The notes: generated by a model not told the origin, from the letters alone. A stretch of DNA of 64,000 nucleotides from Cunninghamia lanceolata (GCA_027924645.1 BSBN01001343.1:682001-746000), one strand, 5' to 3'. Counted from the stretch's first letter, positions 47,691-59,040 are shown. Translations and numbers: made by a program.

Positions 47691-48575
47691 GTTGTCTAGA
47701 ACTTCCTAACCAATTCCAAGATTTAGAAAGGATTGAAAATAGAAGGATTCAATAGGTTTTGGGCCTCCTTGGTCATGTCAAATCACTTAACCAACTCAAT
47801 CTCACTCTAGCTAACTCAAATCGCTTAATACATGGCAATATCAAGCCAAAACCTCGTCAAATCTTGCCTTAGATTGTTCCCCTACACCTATACACAAAAC
47901 CCATTGTAAAAAATCCCTAACTAAACCTAATGCATCCATTTTGGGGCCCCAACACAATGATTTGGGTCAGAACCTCATCATTCTCCTTAACCCCTCTAAA
48001 ACCCTTTTAGAAACAAAAAAATGAGAACAACGATTAGATCTCCTTTCTCCTACAGTGTCAAAGCCTCAAATTAGGTTCAAATGAAATATAAAATAACACT
48101 TTACACCATTCCCAACAAGAGAGCCCTTGACAGGACTGTACGGGCGGGTACTGTAGTAGAGAACAATGAAATACACAGTAAAAAATAGCAAAATAGTCTT
48201 TATTTATATATTTTCTCTCTTACAACTTCAATTCTCTCCTTCCCATGAGCTCAAGGGATAAATACAATGCCAAAACAATTTCTCCACATCATGCAAGATT
48301 CTCCCACAATCCAAAAAGGCAAAAAGATCACTAATCTTAGCCTTATCACTATTTTTCTAAACATAGCACATGCGATTTTAGAGTTCCACTACTAGTTTGA
48401 CTTCTAGAAAAAAGAGAGTGGTTTTCTAAAATAGAGAGAGTGGTCTGACTTAGACCTTATTACAATAATAAACAAATACATGACTCCACCTAGGCTCATA
48501 ATGAGAATAAAATCCAAAATTGAAGGCTCCTAGTGAGCATACAAGTCAAAATTAACTATGGTGGTCTCTACACCA
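47691..48575 (-). repeat. Element D 5' LTR, distal segment
   Basis: Aligns with 7004-7887 and starts exactly where 13014 stopped. Ends CTCTACACCA (plus strand), the LTR start in element orientation. Followed by D TSD cctgt (48576-48580). Confidence 0.9.
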
Positions 48576-48580
48576 CCTGT

Positions 48581-49819
48581 AGAATAAATATCTTTGTTTG
48601 TGGATTGGAAGTTATTCAGAAGCCTGTCTGAAGATGTTATATTCCAAGTTTGAGCCTCTGGTATGAAGAATTGAGTGAGTTATGTTCACCAAAGTTAAAA
48701 CAACTTTTTCTGTGTGTTTGGTGGTGACAGGGAGAAAGTGTTTTGGTCCACATTCCTCTGCATTGAAGTATTTTGGTCTGTAGTTTTGGAATTAAGTTTG
48801 TGATGATGTTAAGTGCCTTCAACTACAATGGCTCATTATTTGGTGGTCTACAAGTTATCTTTGACTTATGACAGTTGTGGATAGTGTTGTTGTTGTGCTC
48901 CAGTTTGAAGAATCTTACTAATAGAGTGGATAGAGATCGTGTAGTTATTCTTGGTGATTATAATGTGCTTGTGGATGTCTCTTGATCATGCTCCTACATT
49001 TTGATTGATCTGCAAGGTGTAATTCGAATCATGCATGAAGTGTGTTCTTGAATACTTGTGCTAATATCAGTCTTGGCCAACTTGGTTGAATCCATCATAT
49101 GTGGAGATGCATCGAAGATTGTGATAGTGTGTTGTAGCATGGAATATTTTTTTGAGTCCTAGCTAAGGCATGTCATGATCCGCATACATTCTTACATCTT
49201 TTCCTTAGATAAATTTGTATTAGGTCAAGACCTATTTTATGTATGATTGTAATGCCGACCTTGGAGATTGTTCCAATGGTTGATGATTGTAATGCCGACA
49301 TTGATGGTCATTCCAAAGTTGATGTAGTGTATAAATACTTGTAATTGAGTCACGAAAATGTGTCCAAGTGCGAAGATGTGAAGATAGAAGCAAAGTAAAT
49401 TAGCAGAGCAAAGAAGAGGTGTTTTGTGCTTCAATGGAACTAAACCTTGGCATGGAGTAGATGCTGTTATTTTAGTTCAACCCTTTGGCAGTGAGCCACC
49501 CTTTGGCAATGAGCCATCCATAGGTAGTGAGCCTTTCTTTGCAGTGAGCAATTTGGGCAGTGAGCCTCTATTTTTTGGTATTGATATAACTTATATATTT
49601 CTGTGGGCTAACACCCACTGTGGTTTTTCCTTTTTAGGGTTTTCCACGTAAAAATCTAATGTCTCCTATGTTGTTTATGCTTTTGTGTTGAGCTTCTCAT
49701 TTGATGCTTTCATGGTTATATCTGAACATAAGTAATTGATAATTTGATGATCATATTTGGTTAACAATTTTAGGACAACTGACTCACCCCCCCTCTCAGT
49801 TGTTTGGTACAGTTCAACA
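48581..49819 (+). repeat. C1 3' LTR, right segment
   Basis: Unique sequence joining 6539 after removal of D. TATA-like box at 49330, then a CCTTTGGCAGTGAGCC-type repeat and GGGTTTTCCAC block shared with C-family LTRs. Ends GGTACAGTTCAACA. Confidence 0.82.
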
Positions 49820-49836
49820 TTCCTGCTGTTGGTACT

Positions 49837-50119
49837 ATGGCTGAAATAATGGATGAAATGATGGAGATGATGAAAAGAATGTGAGTTCACTTGGATGTTG
49901 TTGAAGAAGATTGGAGAAGATGAATAATACCTCAACCTAATGTTGAAAGTGATGATGATGAAGAATTTCAATCCACTGATCAAAATGAAGTAACCCTAGG
50001 AGATGAAGAAGAAGAATCAGATCAAGTAAAGATGTTGCAAGTTATTTCAAAGATTGGGAAAAGACCTAGAGTTGATGTACCGAACTATACTAGAAATTTG
50101 AATCGTAAAGAGTTGATTG
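49837..50119 (+). pseudogene. gag: Element E gag, N-terminal part, interrupted by F
   Basis: From ATG 49837 (MAEIMDEMMEMMKRM), an acidic N-terminus with stops at about 49882 and 49924, then a segment (KIGKRPRVDVPNYTRNLN) matching gag of A. The frame breaks at 50119 in the LID-WIND motif because of F. The start is uncertain, because C1 lies only 13 bases upstream. Confidence 0.82.
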
Positions 50120-51113
50120 TGATGCAGAGTGGCCAGCAGAAGCTTGCAAAACAGGTTGAAAAACCCTTTAAAACCCACAGAAATAGTTATCTCTATCAAT
50201 ATCAGCAAGACCACTCTATCATCCTCCTAAAAAACTCTGTTGACTAAACATCATACTATCAGCTTCCCTCAAGATCACTACACTGATACTTTGTATCACC
50301 CCGATGCATACTTCTTTCATTGTGACTTTTGCTAACTCCCACTGATGAACTCACTTGTCGCTGTGACTTATAACTATCAGCCTAACCTTAATCTCTTCTG
50401 CCAATAATACATCTCATGCCGATATGCTTATGAAGACTCCTTTGTTAGTTAGACTCACTTCTTCTGTCAGCGAAATATACATTACCAAATACCACCTTTT
50501 GACATTAACTACAGGATCCACACAAAATACCTTCGACATACAAATGCGAGATATTCACAAAATACATCAACATAAACCTTTCTACCGACAACTTCTTTTG
50601 CGCCTACTATAACCAAACAACACATAGGAAATAACCAAAACTTAGCAGAATAGAAAATAAACTAACAACACGGGGGGGTCATTCCATTGATTTTGGAGAA
50701 ATCCTCCAGTGGAATGAGCCCGAACGATATCCACTGCGATTGCACCAGTATGCAAACTTATTTTATTTCTTCACAGAATTGATTACAACACTTATGATTT
50801 GTCCAAGCTATCTATGCTCGACTATATCATCTCTCTTCAAATAAATCTAAGTTGCTCTATTTAACTACACAATAGCGGTAGTACAAATTTGTCTCCCAAC
50901 GGCTGGGAGATGTAACCGCCTAACCAACAACTATCTCAACAAACTAATCGACTCTCTAAAAACTCTAACCAACTATCTAAAAATAGCATGTCTCAGTCAA
51001 TACAGACCTTATTACATTGAATGTCCATTTAGGACTACATTAAAAACATAAAAACAACTCTAAGACAACTAATGCCTCATGGAGGCTCCTGTAGATTGGG
51101 TGCTCCTGCACCA
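50120..51113 (-). repeat. Element F 3' LTR
   Basis: 994 bp. Minus strand from TGGTGCAGGAGC (51113) to CTCTGCATCA (50120). Very similar to the second copy. Confidence 0.92.
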
Positions 51114-51531
51114 TACTCCCCAAGTTGAAAAAACTCTTGTCCCAAGAGTTATGTGGTCTGCTGCAAATAACTTCAAGATGTCTTCAACCCTGACTTGATG
51201 ACTTCTCTAGTTCCTCTTTACTTTCTGACTGTGACTCCTATTAATGGAGTTTGACTGACTGCTTCCAAATAGCATCTCTATCATTTGAAGTCCACTTCTC
51301 TCTACTACACCAACACTTCTGTCCCTCACCTGGGAGTCCTCTCTTGCCTCTCTCCCCAAGACTTTTGGCAACAACCTATGGACCATCTCCTTTGGCCCTC
51401 TTGACAGACCTTCCTGTCTATCTACTATAGCGAGTGAACTTGTAACTGCTCATCCCAAAAATCCTGGTGTAGATTACCTCCTTCGGCGCTCTATCTACAC
51501 GCTCAAAATCTTCTGAGCTCTGATACTACTT
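51114..51531 (-). other. Element F internal region with PPT and PBS, non-coding
   Basis: Minus-strand PPT-like CTTGGGGAGTA at 51114-51124 and PBS TAGTATCAGAGC at 51517-51528 (one base from the iMet-type site). Between them no frame resembles gag or pol. Confidence 0.85.
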
Positions 51532-52525
51532 TGATGTAGAGTGGCTAGTAGAAGCTTGCAGAACAGGTTGAAAAGCCCTTTAAAACCCACAGAAATAGTT
51601 ATCTCTGTCAATATCGGCAAGACCACTCTACCGTCCTCCCGAAATACTCTGTCGGCCAAACATCATACTATCGGCTTCCCTCAAGATCACTACACTGATA
51701 CTTTGTGTCACCTCGATGCATACTTCTTTCGTTGTGACTTCCGTTAACTCCCGCCGATGAACTCACTTGTCGCTGTGACTTATAACTATCAGCCTAACCT
51801 TAATCTCTTCCGCCGATAATACATCTTATACCGATATGCTTACGAAGACTCCTTTGTCAGTCAGACTCGCTTCTTCTATTAGTGAAATATACATTACCAA
51901 ATACCACCTTTCGACATTAACTGTAGGATCCACATGAAATACCTTCGACATACAAATGTGAGATATACACAAAATACATCAACATAAACCTTTCTGCCGA
52001 CAACTTCCTTTGCACCTACTGTAACCAAACAACACACAGGAAATAATGAAAACTTAGCAGAATAGAAAATAAACTAACAACATGGGGGGGTCATTCCACT
52101 AATTTCAGAGAAATCCTCTAATGGAATGACCCCGAACGATATCCACTGTGATTGCACCAGTACGCAAACTTATTTTATTTCTTCACAGAATTGATTACAA
52201 CACTTCTGATCTGTCCAAGCTATCTATGCTAGACTATATCATCTCTCTTCAAATCAATCTGAGCTGCTCTATTTAACTACACAATAGTGGTAGTACAGAT
52301 TTGTCTCCCAGCAGCTGGGAGATGTAACTGCCTAACCAACAGCTATCTCAACAAACTGATCGACTCTCTAAAAACTCTAACCAACTATCTAAAAATAGCA
52401 TGTCTCGGTCAATACAGACCTTATTACATTGAATGTCCATTTAGGACTACATTGAAAACATAAAAACAAATCTAAGATAGCTAATGCCTCACGGAGGCTC
52501 CTATAGATTGGGTGCTCCTACACTA
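51532..52525 (-). repeat. Element F 5' LTR
   Basis: 994 bp. The terminal CACCA of the other copy reads CACTA here (one transition at the end). Next to the PBS. Confidence 0.92.
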
Positions 52526-52530
52526 GATTG

Positions 52531-53390
52531 ATTGGATAAATGACCTAGAAAAATACTTTGAGTTTGTAGAAATTGAAGATCTGGAGAAGGTGAAATTTGG
52601 AATGACAAAGTTGAAAGGACATGCTTCTATTTGGTGGAAAGAAGTTTAGTTGGATAGAAATAGGAGAGGAAAAGAAAAGATTACAAAGTGGGATAGAATG
52701 GTAACAAAATTGAAGAATCAGTTTATACCTATTGACTATGAGTTGGAACTGTTGAAGAGATTGCAAAAATTGAGACAAAAGGAGAAATTTGTGAAGGAGT
52801 ATACCGAAAAATTTCATAAGATGATCATAAGGATAGGACATAGTGAAGCAAGCAAGGAGAAAGTGGCTAGATACATCAATGGACTAAGATTGAACATTCA
52901 AGAAGAATTGAGTTTGGTAAGGATGACATCTCTGGAGGAAGCATAACAGTTTGCCCTGAAAGTTGAGGAGAAGTTGAACAAGAAGCATGAGCAGAGACAA
53001 AGAGATAGAGGAGGTAGATTTAAAAGAGGCAAAAAATATTCTAGAGGAGAAAGGTCTTATACAGAGCAGAACAAGCATGATAGCCCATTCAAGAAGGAAG
53101 ATAAAGATGACAATGCGTACCAGAGGAATGACAAAAATTTTCATCACAGAGGTAATCATAATTCATATCAGAGTGAAGGATATAGAAGAAGATAGGAGAA
53201 CATTCAAAGGTACCTATTTTTAAGTGTGGAGGTGAAGGACATAAAGCATTTGAATGTAATCAGGGTAGTACAAATAAGAAGACAAAGCACAGTGGAAGAG
53301 CAACCTATGTGGAATAAGAATCTGTTGAATTAGGTGATAATAATTCAATTGGCAAACCTAAGAAAGTAGAATCACTTGTCATGAGGAGAG
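52531..53390 (+). pseudogene. gag: Element E gag, C-terminal part
   Basis: Resumes in frame after the F TSD: WINDLEKYFEF, LKGHASIWWKEV, then TAG at 52648 at the same codon where element A has TAA, the gag core (ELELLKRLQKLRQKEKFVKEY, YINGLRLNIQEELSLV) and a basic RG/K linker. Stops also at 52946 and 53195. The zinc knuckle near 53211-53253 is in another frame and reads Y-x2-C-x4-H-x4-C once the extra T is allowed for. Confidence 0.88.
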
Positions 53391-54069
53391 CACTATTTCA
53401 AGTAAAGACAAATGAGGAACCACCGTAGAGGAAAAGTTTATTCAGGACTAGATGCAAATTAGGAGGTAAATGTTGTAAAGTTGTAATTGATAGTGGTAGT
53501 TTAGATAATTTGGTTTCAGAGGAGATGGTGACTAAGCTGAAGTTGGAAAGATGGAAACACCCTAAGCCATATCAGATAGCATGGATTCAAGATGATCATA
53601 AGGTATTGGTGAGTGAAAAATATTTGGTGAAATTATATTAGATCTTATCATGATGAAGTATTGTGTGATATTATGCCTATGAATGTTTGTCATATATTGT
53701 TGGGTAGACCATGACAGTATGATAGGAAAGCTATATATGATGGGAGAAAGAATGCATACACTATAACATCAAATGGAAAGAGAATTACTTTGATTTCTTT
53801 GGAAGATGATCCTATGAATGAAGTATGTGGGAATGCTAGAATCTATTTGGTAGATGGAAGGAAATTTCTAGATGGTTTGAGACATGAGAATATGTGTTAT
53901 ACTTTGACTCCTAAGAAACCAGAAAACTTGAAGACAAAGACTAAAGAACCACAACCAGAGGAGATAATTGAGTTGCTGATAGAGTATGAAGACATCATAT
54001 TAGATAATGTACCTAAAGGATTGCAACCTATTAGAAGTATCATTCATCACATGGATCTTATACCTTGAG
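53391..54069 (+). pseudogene. pol: Element E aspartic protease and linker, pseudogene
   Basis: Active site VVIDSGSLDNLVS at about 53480-53518 (D-S-G intact). Downstream VTKLKLERWKHPKPYQIAW. A deletion near 53635 shifts the frame, and the linker to RT is open at 53790-54068 (IYLVDGRKFLDGLRHEN, IRSIIHHMDLIP) before TGA. Confidence 0.85.
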
Positions 54070-54918
54070 CTAGTTTGCTTAACAAAGAAGCACACAAATT
54101 GACACCTATAGAGAATGAAGAATTGAATAGATAGATACATGAGTTTTTGAGGAAAAGGTTTGATTAGAAAAAGTTTGAGCCCTTGTGCAGTACCTGCAGT
54201 GCTAGCACTAAAGAAGGGTGGAGAATGGAGAATGTGTATAGACTCTAGAGCAATCAACAAGATCATAGTTAAGTATAGATTCCCTTTGCCTTGGATGGAT
54301 GATATTATGGATTGTTTAAGTGGAGCAAAATATTTCACAAAGATAGACTTGAAGAGTGGATACCATCATATCAGAATTAGAGAAGGAGATGAATGGAATA
54401 CTACTTTTAAAACAAATGAAGGATTATATGAATGGTTAGTGATGCCTTTTGGATTGACAAATGCATCGAGTACTTTCATGAGATTGATGAATGAAGTTTT
54501 GAATAAATTATTGGGTAAGTTTGTTATTGTATACTTGGATAATATTCTGATTTTTAGTAAGACAAAAGAAGAACATTTGTGACACATGAGACTAGTATTA
54601 CAGAGAGTAAGAGAAGATAAATAGCTAATAAACATCTAGAAGTGTAGTTTCATGAAGGAAGAATTAGTGTATTTGGGATTTGTGATTTCTACAGAATGAT
54701 TGAAGATAGACCCTAAGAAAGTAAGAGCAATTGTTGAATGGCCTACACTAGAGAGCATTGGAGAAGTTAGATCATTTCATGGATTAGCTAGTTTCTACCA
54801 AAAATTCATTAGAAATTTTAGTTCAGTGTGTAACCGTATGATAGAGACAATGAGAGGTGATAGAAAAGACCTTAAGTGCACATCAGGAGAAGATAAAAGT
54901 TTTGAGTTGTTGAAGTAG
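54070..54918 (+). pseudogene. pol: Element E reverse transcriptase, pseudogene with altered active site
   Basis: The main open part is 54160-54582. RT motifs: [47 protein letters not shown]. The catalytic YLDD box reads YLDN (54532-54543; GAT to AAT), which removes an essential aspartate. Stops at 54580, 54622 and 54697 break the thumb, which resumes at 54700 with RAIVEWPTLESIGEVRSFHG. A frameshift near 54150 precedes it. Confidence 0.88.
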
Positions 54919-55330
54919 AAAGTGACAGAACAACCTTTTTTGGCATTACCAGATTTTAATAAGGTATTTCAAGTAGATTGTGATGCAAGTGTAAATGCAA
55001 TAGGAGCAATGTTAAGTCAAGAAGGTAGACCAATAGCATATTTTAGTGAAAAGTTGAATGATGCAAGGAGATGATATTCAGTTTATGATTAGGAGTTCTA
55101 TGCCATAATTCAAGCCTTGAAGAAGTGGACATTATTTGTTTCCTAAGGAGTTTGTGTCGTATACAGATCATCAAGCTTTGTAGTATTTGAACAGTCAAGG
55201 AAAATTGAATCAGAGACATATGAGATGGGTAGAGTTCATGTAGAGGCACACTTTTGTATTGAAGCATAGAAGTGAAAAATCCAACAAAGTTACAGATGCA
55301 TTAAGTACTAGGAGAAGGAACTTGCTGACA
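54919..55330 (+). pseudogene. pol: Element E RNase H, pseudogene
   Basis: [25 protein letters not shown] (about 54975-55045) then a frameshift near 55120, DHQAL, NQRHMRWVEF and KHRSEKSNKVTDALSTRR into the integrase frame. Stops at 55072, 55090 and 55242. Confidence 0.83.
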
Positions 55331-56006
55331 GAGATGAGAGTTGAAGTGTTAGGATTTGAAGAATTGAAGAACATGTATGAAGAAGATCTTGATTTTGTAG
55401 AACCTTGGAAAGCATGTAAGGAACCTGTTGTGACATATACGAGTAAGTGGGTGGATTATTTAATTCAGAAAGATATGTTGTTCAAAGGAAATTAGCTATG
55501 CATACCTAGGAGTTCAATGAGAGACAATTTGATCAAAGAGAATTGACATAGTGGTGGATTGGCAAGACATTTTGGCATTGACAAGATAGTAGCTTTGGTA
55601 AGTGAGTATTACTTTTGGCCTCAAATACATAAGTATGTTAGGAAGTTTGTGCAGAGTTGTAGAGTATGTCAAGTTGCAAAAGGAAGTAGTCAAAATACTA
55701 GATTATATAAACCTTTGACAGTACTGGAGAGACCTTGGGAAGACATAAGCATGGATTTCATTATGGGATTGCTAAAGAAATAAAGAGGACATGATTTAAT
55801 ATTTGTAGTGGTGGACAAATTTTCAAAGATGGCACATTTCATACCTTGTAAGAAGACAACTAACACAGTGCCGGTAGCTGACCTATTTTTCAAGGAGATT
55901 GATAGATTGCATGGATTACATAAGAGCATAATTTCAGATAGAGATACAAGATTTCTTGGATACTTTTGGAAGAAGATGAAGACAGATCTGAAGTTAAATT
56001 TAACAT
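55331..56006 (+). pseudogene. pol: Element E integrase, N-terminal part, interrupted by G
   Basis: The HHCC region is partly kept: H near 55568 (ARHFGIDK) and CRVCQVAKG near 55660, the first His region broken by TGA. Catalytic D in SMDFIMGL near 55756 and in SDRDTRF near 55938. TAG occurs at about 55782. A deletion is visible after FLGYFW. Ends at 56006, the last base of the G TSD (aacat). Confidence 0.87.
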
Positions 56007-57082
56007 TGTTGGCAAGAGACACTGTGTGGCTCATGAATGTTTTCGTTGATGGCAACAAAGTCCTTTCCACACATCCGTAGGACATGATATGTCTATATTG
56101 GATGTCAAATTAAAGAGTGCTATGGTCCGATAAGCAAGAATAGAGCATGCAGCAAGGTCTGACAATTAGGTCTGGATCTCTCAGAGGAAGTATCTTAGCA
56201 AAGTGTGGACTTGGAAAAGTCAAGAGGAGTATCATGACTGATATATTCTAGAGATTGAGCCTCCGGTGATGAAAGAGTGAAAAGATATAAGCACCTGAGT
56301 GTTGGGTTCCAGTTTGGCAGAGTAGACTAAGGAAGACCTGACCAACAAAGCATCAGACCTTAATCCAGATGAGATATTGATCATGATCAAGATTTTTAAG
56401 GGATCATTCATGATGGCCTGACATGATTGATGACTTCTATAAGCATCTCTTTTATATGCATCACTTGGTAAGCAAGGATTCAGCTGACAGACTAGAGTTT
56501 GAGAAAATATTGAGTATTCTGGATGTCGACTAAAAGGATGTTGAAATCCTTTGTGTAGATATATATACCAGATGGATTTCAATGAGAAGTGTGTGTGTGG
56601 TGTATTGTAAAGTGCGAAGAAAAGCAAAAAGTAGTAATACAGGTCTAGTATGTGACAGGACACTAGCACCAAAGAAGAGGAAGAATGAAGTGCAGTAGAT
56701 CAGTGTATTGAGCCTAACCGAAACTAAACCTCAGCATAAGTGGATGCTTCTCATCAGTTCAAGTATCTTGTTCCTTTATTTGTATCTTGTAGGTAGTAAG
56801 CCTCTTGTGAGTAGTGTGCTCAGGTAGTGAGCCCTAATTGGCAAGTGCCATTTTGTACTTCTATTATTTTAATAGAGAATACAATCTTGGGTTAGTCACC
56901 CCATGTTTTTTCCCTTAACAGGGTTTTCTACATCAAAATCACTCTGTTATGTCTATTGATTTTGTTTCTACTTTCATGGTTATGGATGCTTATTTGTTTT
57001 GATGATGCACTAGTTATTAAGAAGAACAAAGAGTTAAATTAATTAAGATAACTGATTCAGTCCCCCCTCTCAGTTATCAACA
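56007..57082 (+). repeat. Element G 5' LTR (1076 bp)
   Basis: TGTTGGCAAGAGACACTG to CAGTTATCAACA. TATATATA at 56560. The segment 56805-56940 is closely similar to 14088-14225 of C2 LTR 1. Confidence 0.92.
56560..56567 (+). promoter_or_regulatory. TATA-like box in element G LTR
   Basis: TATATATA, present also at 62940 in the 3' LTR. About 520 bp before the LTR end. Confidence 0.5.
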
Positions 57083-57084
57083 AT

Positions 57085-57096
57085 TGGTATCAGAGT
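57085..57096 (+). other. Element G primer-binding site
   Basis: TGGTATCAGAGT, one base from the iMet-type site, followed by TAAGTTCCTCC as in the C family. Confidence 0.9.
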
Positions 57097-57141
57097 TAAG
57101 TTCCTCCAAACAGAGCCTAACAGCTTGAGGAAGATTTGGGA

Positions 57142-58329
57142 ATGCTAACGGATATGTATGGTATGAGGGAACAACTTTAGTCTACCCTAGATGATCTTGA
57201 GCAATCTCATTCTGAAGTCAATAACTTGAAGGAAAGACTCAAATAGGCTAATGATTTCATAGATGAACTAAAAGAGAAATTGAGTATCTTTATGAAAAAG
57301 AGAAAGGAACTACTTCAACAATTAGCAAGTCAAAATGAAGCCAATAATACTGATGAAGATCTAAAAGAGAAGAACAAGTTATGTGAGAAGATATCAAATG
57401 AGGTCATTATGGTAAGACATGAAATGAAATCAGGGGTTATAAAATTCACCCAAGAAATTGAAGAGAAAAGAAAAAATGATGATGATCTAAGACAATCTCT
57501 CAAGGAGAAGTCAAAAGACTGCCACAAAATGGATAGAATAATCAGACATCTAGAATCTAATCTTGAAGAAGCTAGAGATAATGAAGAACAACTTGAGAAT
57601 TAGATTGACACTCTAAAAAGGGATCTTCAAACAACAAATGAATACAAAGAGAAATTCAAGATAAGCTCTGCTCATCTTGAAGTTCTTCTTGAAAGCCAAA
57701 AGAGGGTAGATGACAAGCAAGGCTTGGGGTATGAGAAAGGCGAAAGATTTGGATCCTATCAAAAGAACTCTGGATCAGGAAATCCAAGGAATAGGCCTAG
57801 AAGACCTCCAATAAGACAACCAAATGCTCAAAGATATCCATCTTTAAATGGATACTACCACAATTGCAATAACTTTGGTCATAAAGCAAATTAGTGTAGA
57901 AGAAGAATGAATCAGACTAATTCATCCTTCTCCAGACAATGTTTTAATTGCAAAAGGTATGGTCACAAATCTCATGAGTGTAGAAATATGCAAATGAACA
58001 ATTCATTCAATGGTAGATGATTTGCATGCAATAGAATGGGACATATGGCTAATCAATGTAGATCAAGAGGATATCAGTCAAATATGCAAAGAAATGTTGT
58101 TTGCAACAATTGCAATAGATCTGGCCATATTGCCAAATTATGTAGAAGTAAGAATCAGGGCAAAAAGGGTCCGGTGCATCATAATCAAAACCAAGACAAA
58201 CAAAAAGGAAAAGTGAATGCGGATGAAATTCAAAGGGAGATGAACAAGATTTGGGTGAAGAGGAGTATAGAAAATGTTGAGGATGGATCCGCACTAGAAT
58301 CTGGTACTGATATTTCTTCCAGGAACTAA
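57142..58329 (+). pseudogene. Element G ORF1: coiled-coil, four-zinc-knuckle gag-like protein, pseudogene
   Basis: One frame from ATG 57142 to TAA 58327-58329 (about 395 codons). Residues 1 to about 190 are a charged heptad-rich coiled coil (for example LKEKLSIFMKKRKELLQQL, RHLESNLEEARDNEEQLEN). A basic, N- and P-rich linker follows, then four CCHC motifs: 57856-57897 (first Cys is Tyr, and a TAG stop inside), 57940-57981 (intact CFNCKRYGHKSHEC), 58018-58059 (first Cys replaced by TGA) and 58102-58143 (intact CNNCNRSGHIAKLC). Stops also at 57178, 57244 and 57601. No copia-type capsid (UBN2) domain is seen, unlike C2 gag. RNA binding is likely; particle formation is unproven. Confidence 0.8.
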
Positions 58330-59040
58330 ATAGATGAGCTCTAGCTCAGGGGGAGTCACAAAAGAAAATAAGTTCCCCCAGCCAGTCAATTGGTGCCTAA
58401 AATTGGCACATGGAAAGTTGCAGATTAAAGGGTTCTCAGAGAAACATCTAAATAAGCCTTTGTAAAGATATGGAAGATCCGTAAGAAATTTAGAAGAGGC
58501 TAATCTTCCAAGATTGATCTAGTTTAACAATCATCTGGTAAGAACAAAATTTTCACAGATAGATCTGGTATAATTGAAATATTTGGATTTGTGGTTAGAT
58601 GGAATGATTGGAGAAAGGGAGACACTTTGTAAGGTGTCATTCTAGGTACATCTAAGTGATCTAGAAAGATCTCTCTCAGAACAAGGAAAACAAGGCAACC
58701 AGAATAACTTAAGGTGTGTATTTATTGCAATATGGAATTAGGGTTTGTGCAGAAATAAAAGGGTTCTTTTGTTCATCATTTGCACATTTGCATTCGAGAA
58801 GAAGAGAGAAGGAGCTCTGTAACAAAATTATCTCAAACCTCTTGAAGATCAACCACAAAAGTCAATTCATACAGTAATTTGTTCTGGCTCATATTGTGAA
58901 CCCTAGAAGCGTAAAAGGTATTTTTCACTCTTGAATATCTCTCTCTAAATCTTTGAAAGATTGCTACTCTAAATTTTGTGAAGATCACTAATAGGCCGCA
59001 CCCTAAATTCAAAAATATCCCTACAAATCCCTAGAAGTTG
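58330..59040 (+). other. Element G spacer between ORF1 and ORF2
   Basis: About 710 bp without a frame. It starts with an AGGGGGAG purine motif near 58350 like the C-family 3' tails, which may mark the former end of a shorter element or a joint where ORF2 was added. Confidence 0.5.

Larger units (their letters stand above)
6540..48575 (-). mobile_element. Element D: Ty3/gypsy chromovirus, minus strand, split by array C2
   Basis: LTR (6540-7887), internal region 7888-12542 with pol and gag on the minus strand, PBS (12529-12540), and a second LTR in two pieces (12543-13014 and 47691-48575) separated by the C2 array. LTR ends are TGGTGCAGAG and CTCTGCATCA in element orientation, an almost perfect inverted repeat. 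Flanks are cctat (6535-6539) and cctgt (48576-48580), a TSD with one transition. It is inserted in the 3' LTR of C1. Gene order gag-PR-RT-RH-INT-chromodomain identifies a chromovirus; a Reina-like lineage is plausible but not proven. Confidence 0.9.
5152..49819 (+). mobile_element. Element C1: Ty1/copia, 3' half, split by element D
   Basis: Plus-strand copia reverse transcriptase and RNase H (5152-6047), a G-rich tail with a PPT (6337-6346), and a 3' LTR that begins TGTTGCAAGTATG at 6348. The LTR is interrupted at 6540 by element D and resumes after the D TSD at 48581, ending GTTCAACA at 49819. The next five bases, ttcct (49820-49824), should be its TSD; the left partner, the 5' LTR and the first two thirds of C1 are outside the window because P interrupts it. 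Confidence 0.85.
50120..52525 (-). mobile_element. Element F: short non-autonomous gypsy-type LTR element
   Basis: Two LTRs (50120-51113, 51532-52525; 994 bp each) with only 418 bp between them. Perfect TSD gattg (50115-50119, 52526-52530). PBS and PPT on the minus strand. No coding sequence. Both LTRs begin TGATGCAG or TGATGTAG on the plus strand like A and D, so it is probably a deletion derivative of a gypsy element mobilised in trans. Confidence 0.92.

Noticed and set aside
47691..48575. Solo LTR fragment of a gypsy element
   Set aside because: It is the missing part of the D 5' LTR displaced by the C2 array, as TSD and collinearity show.
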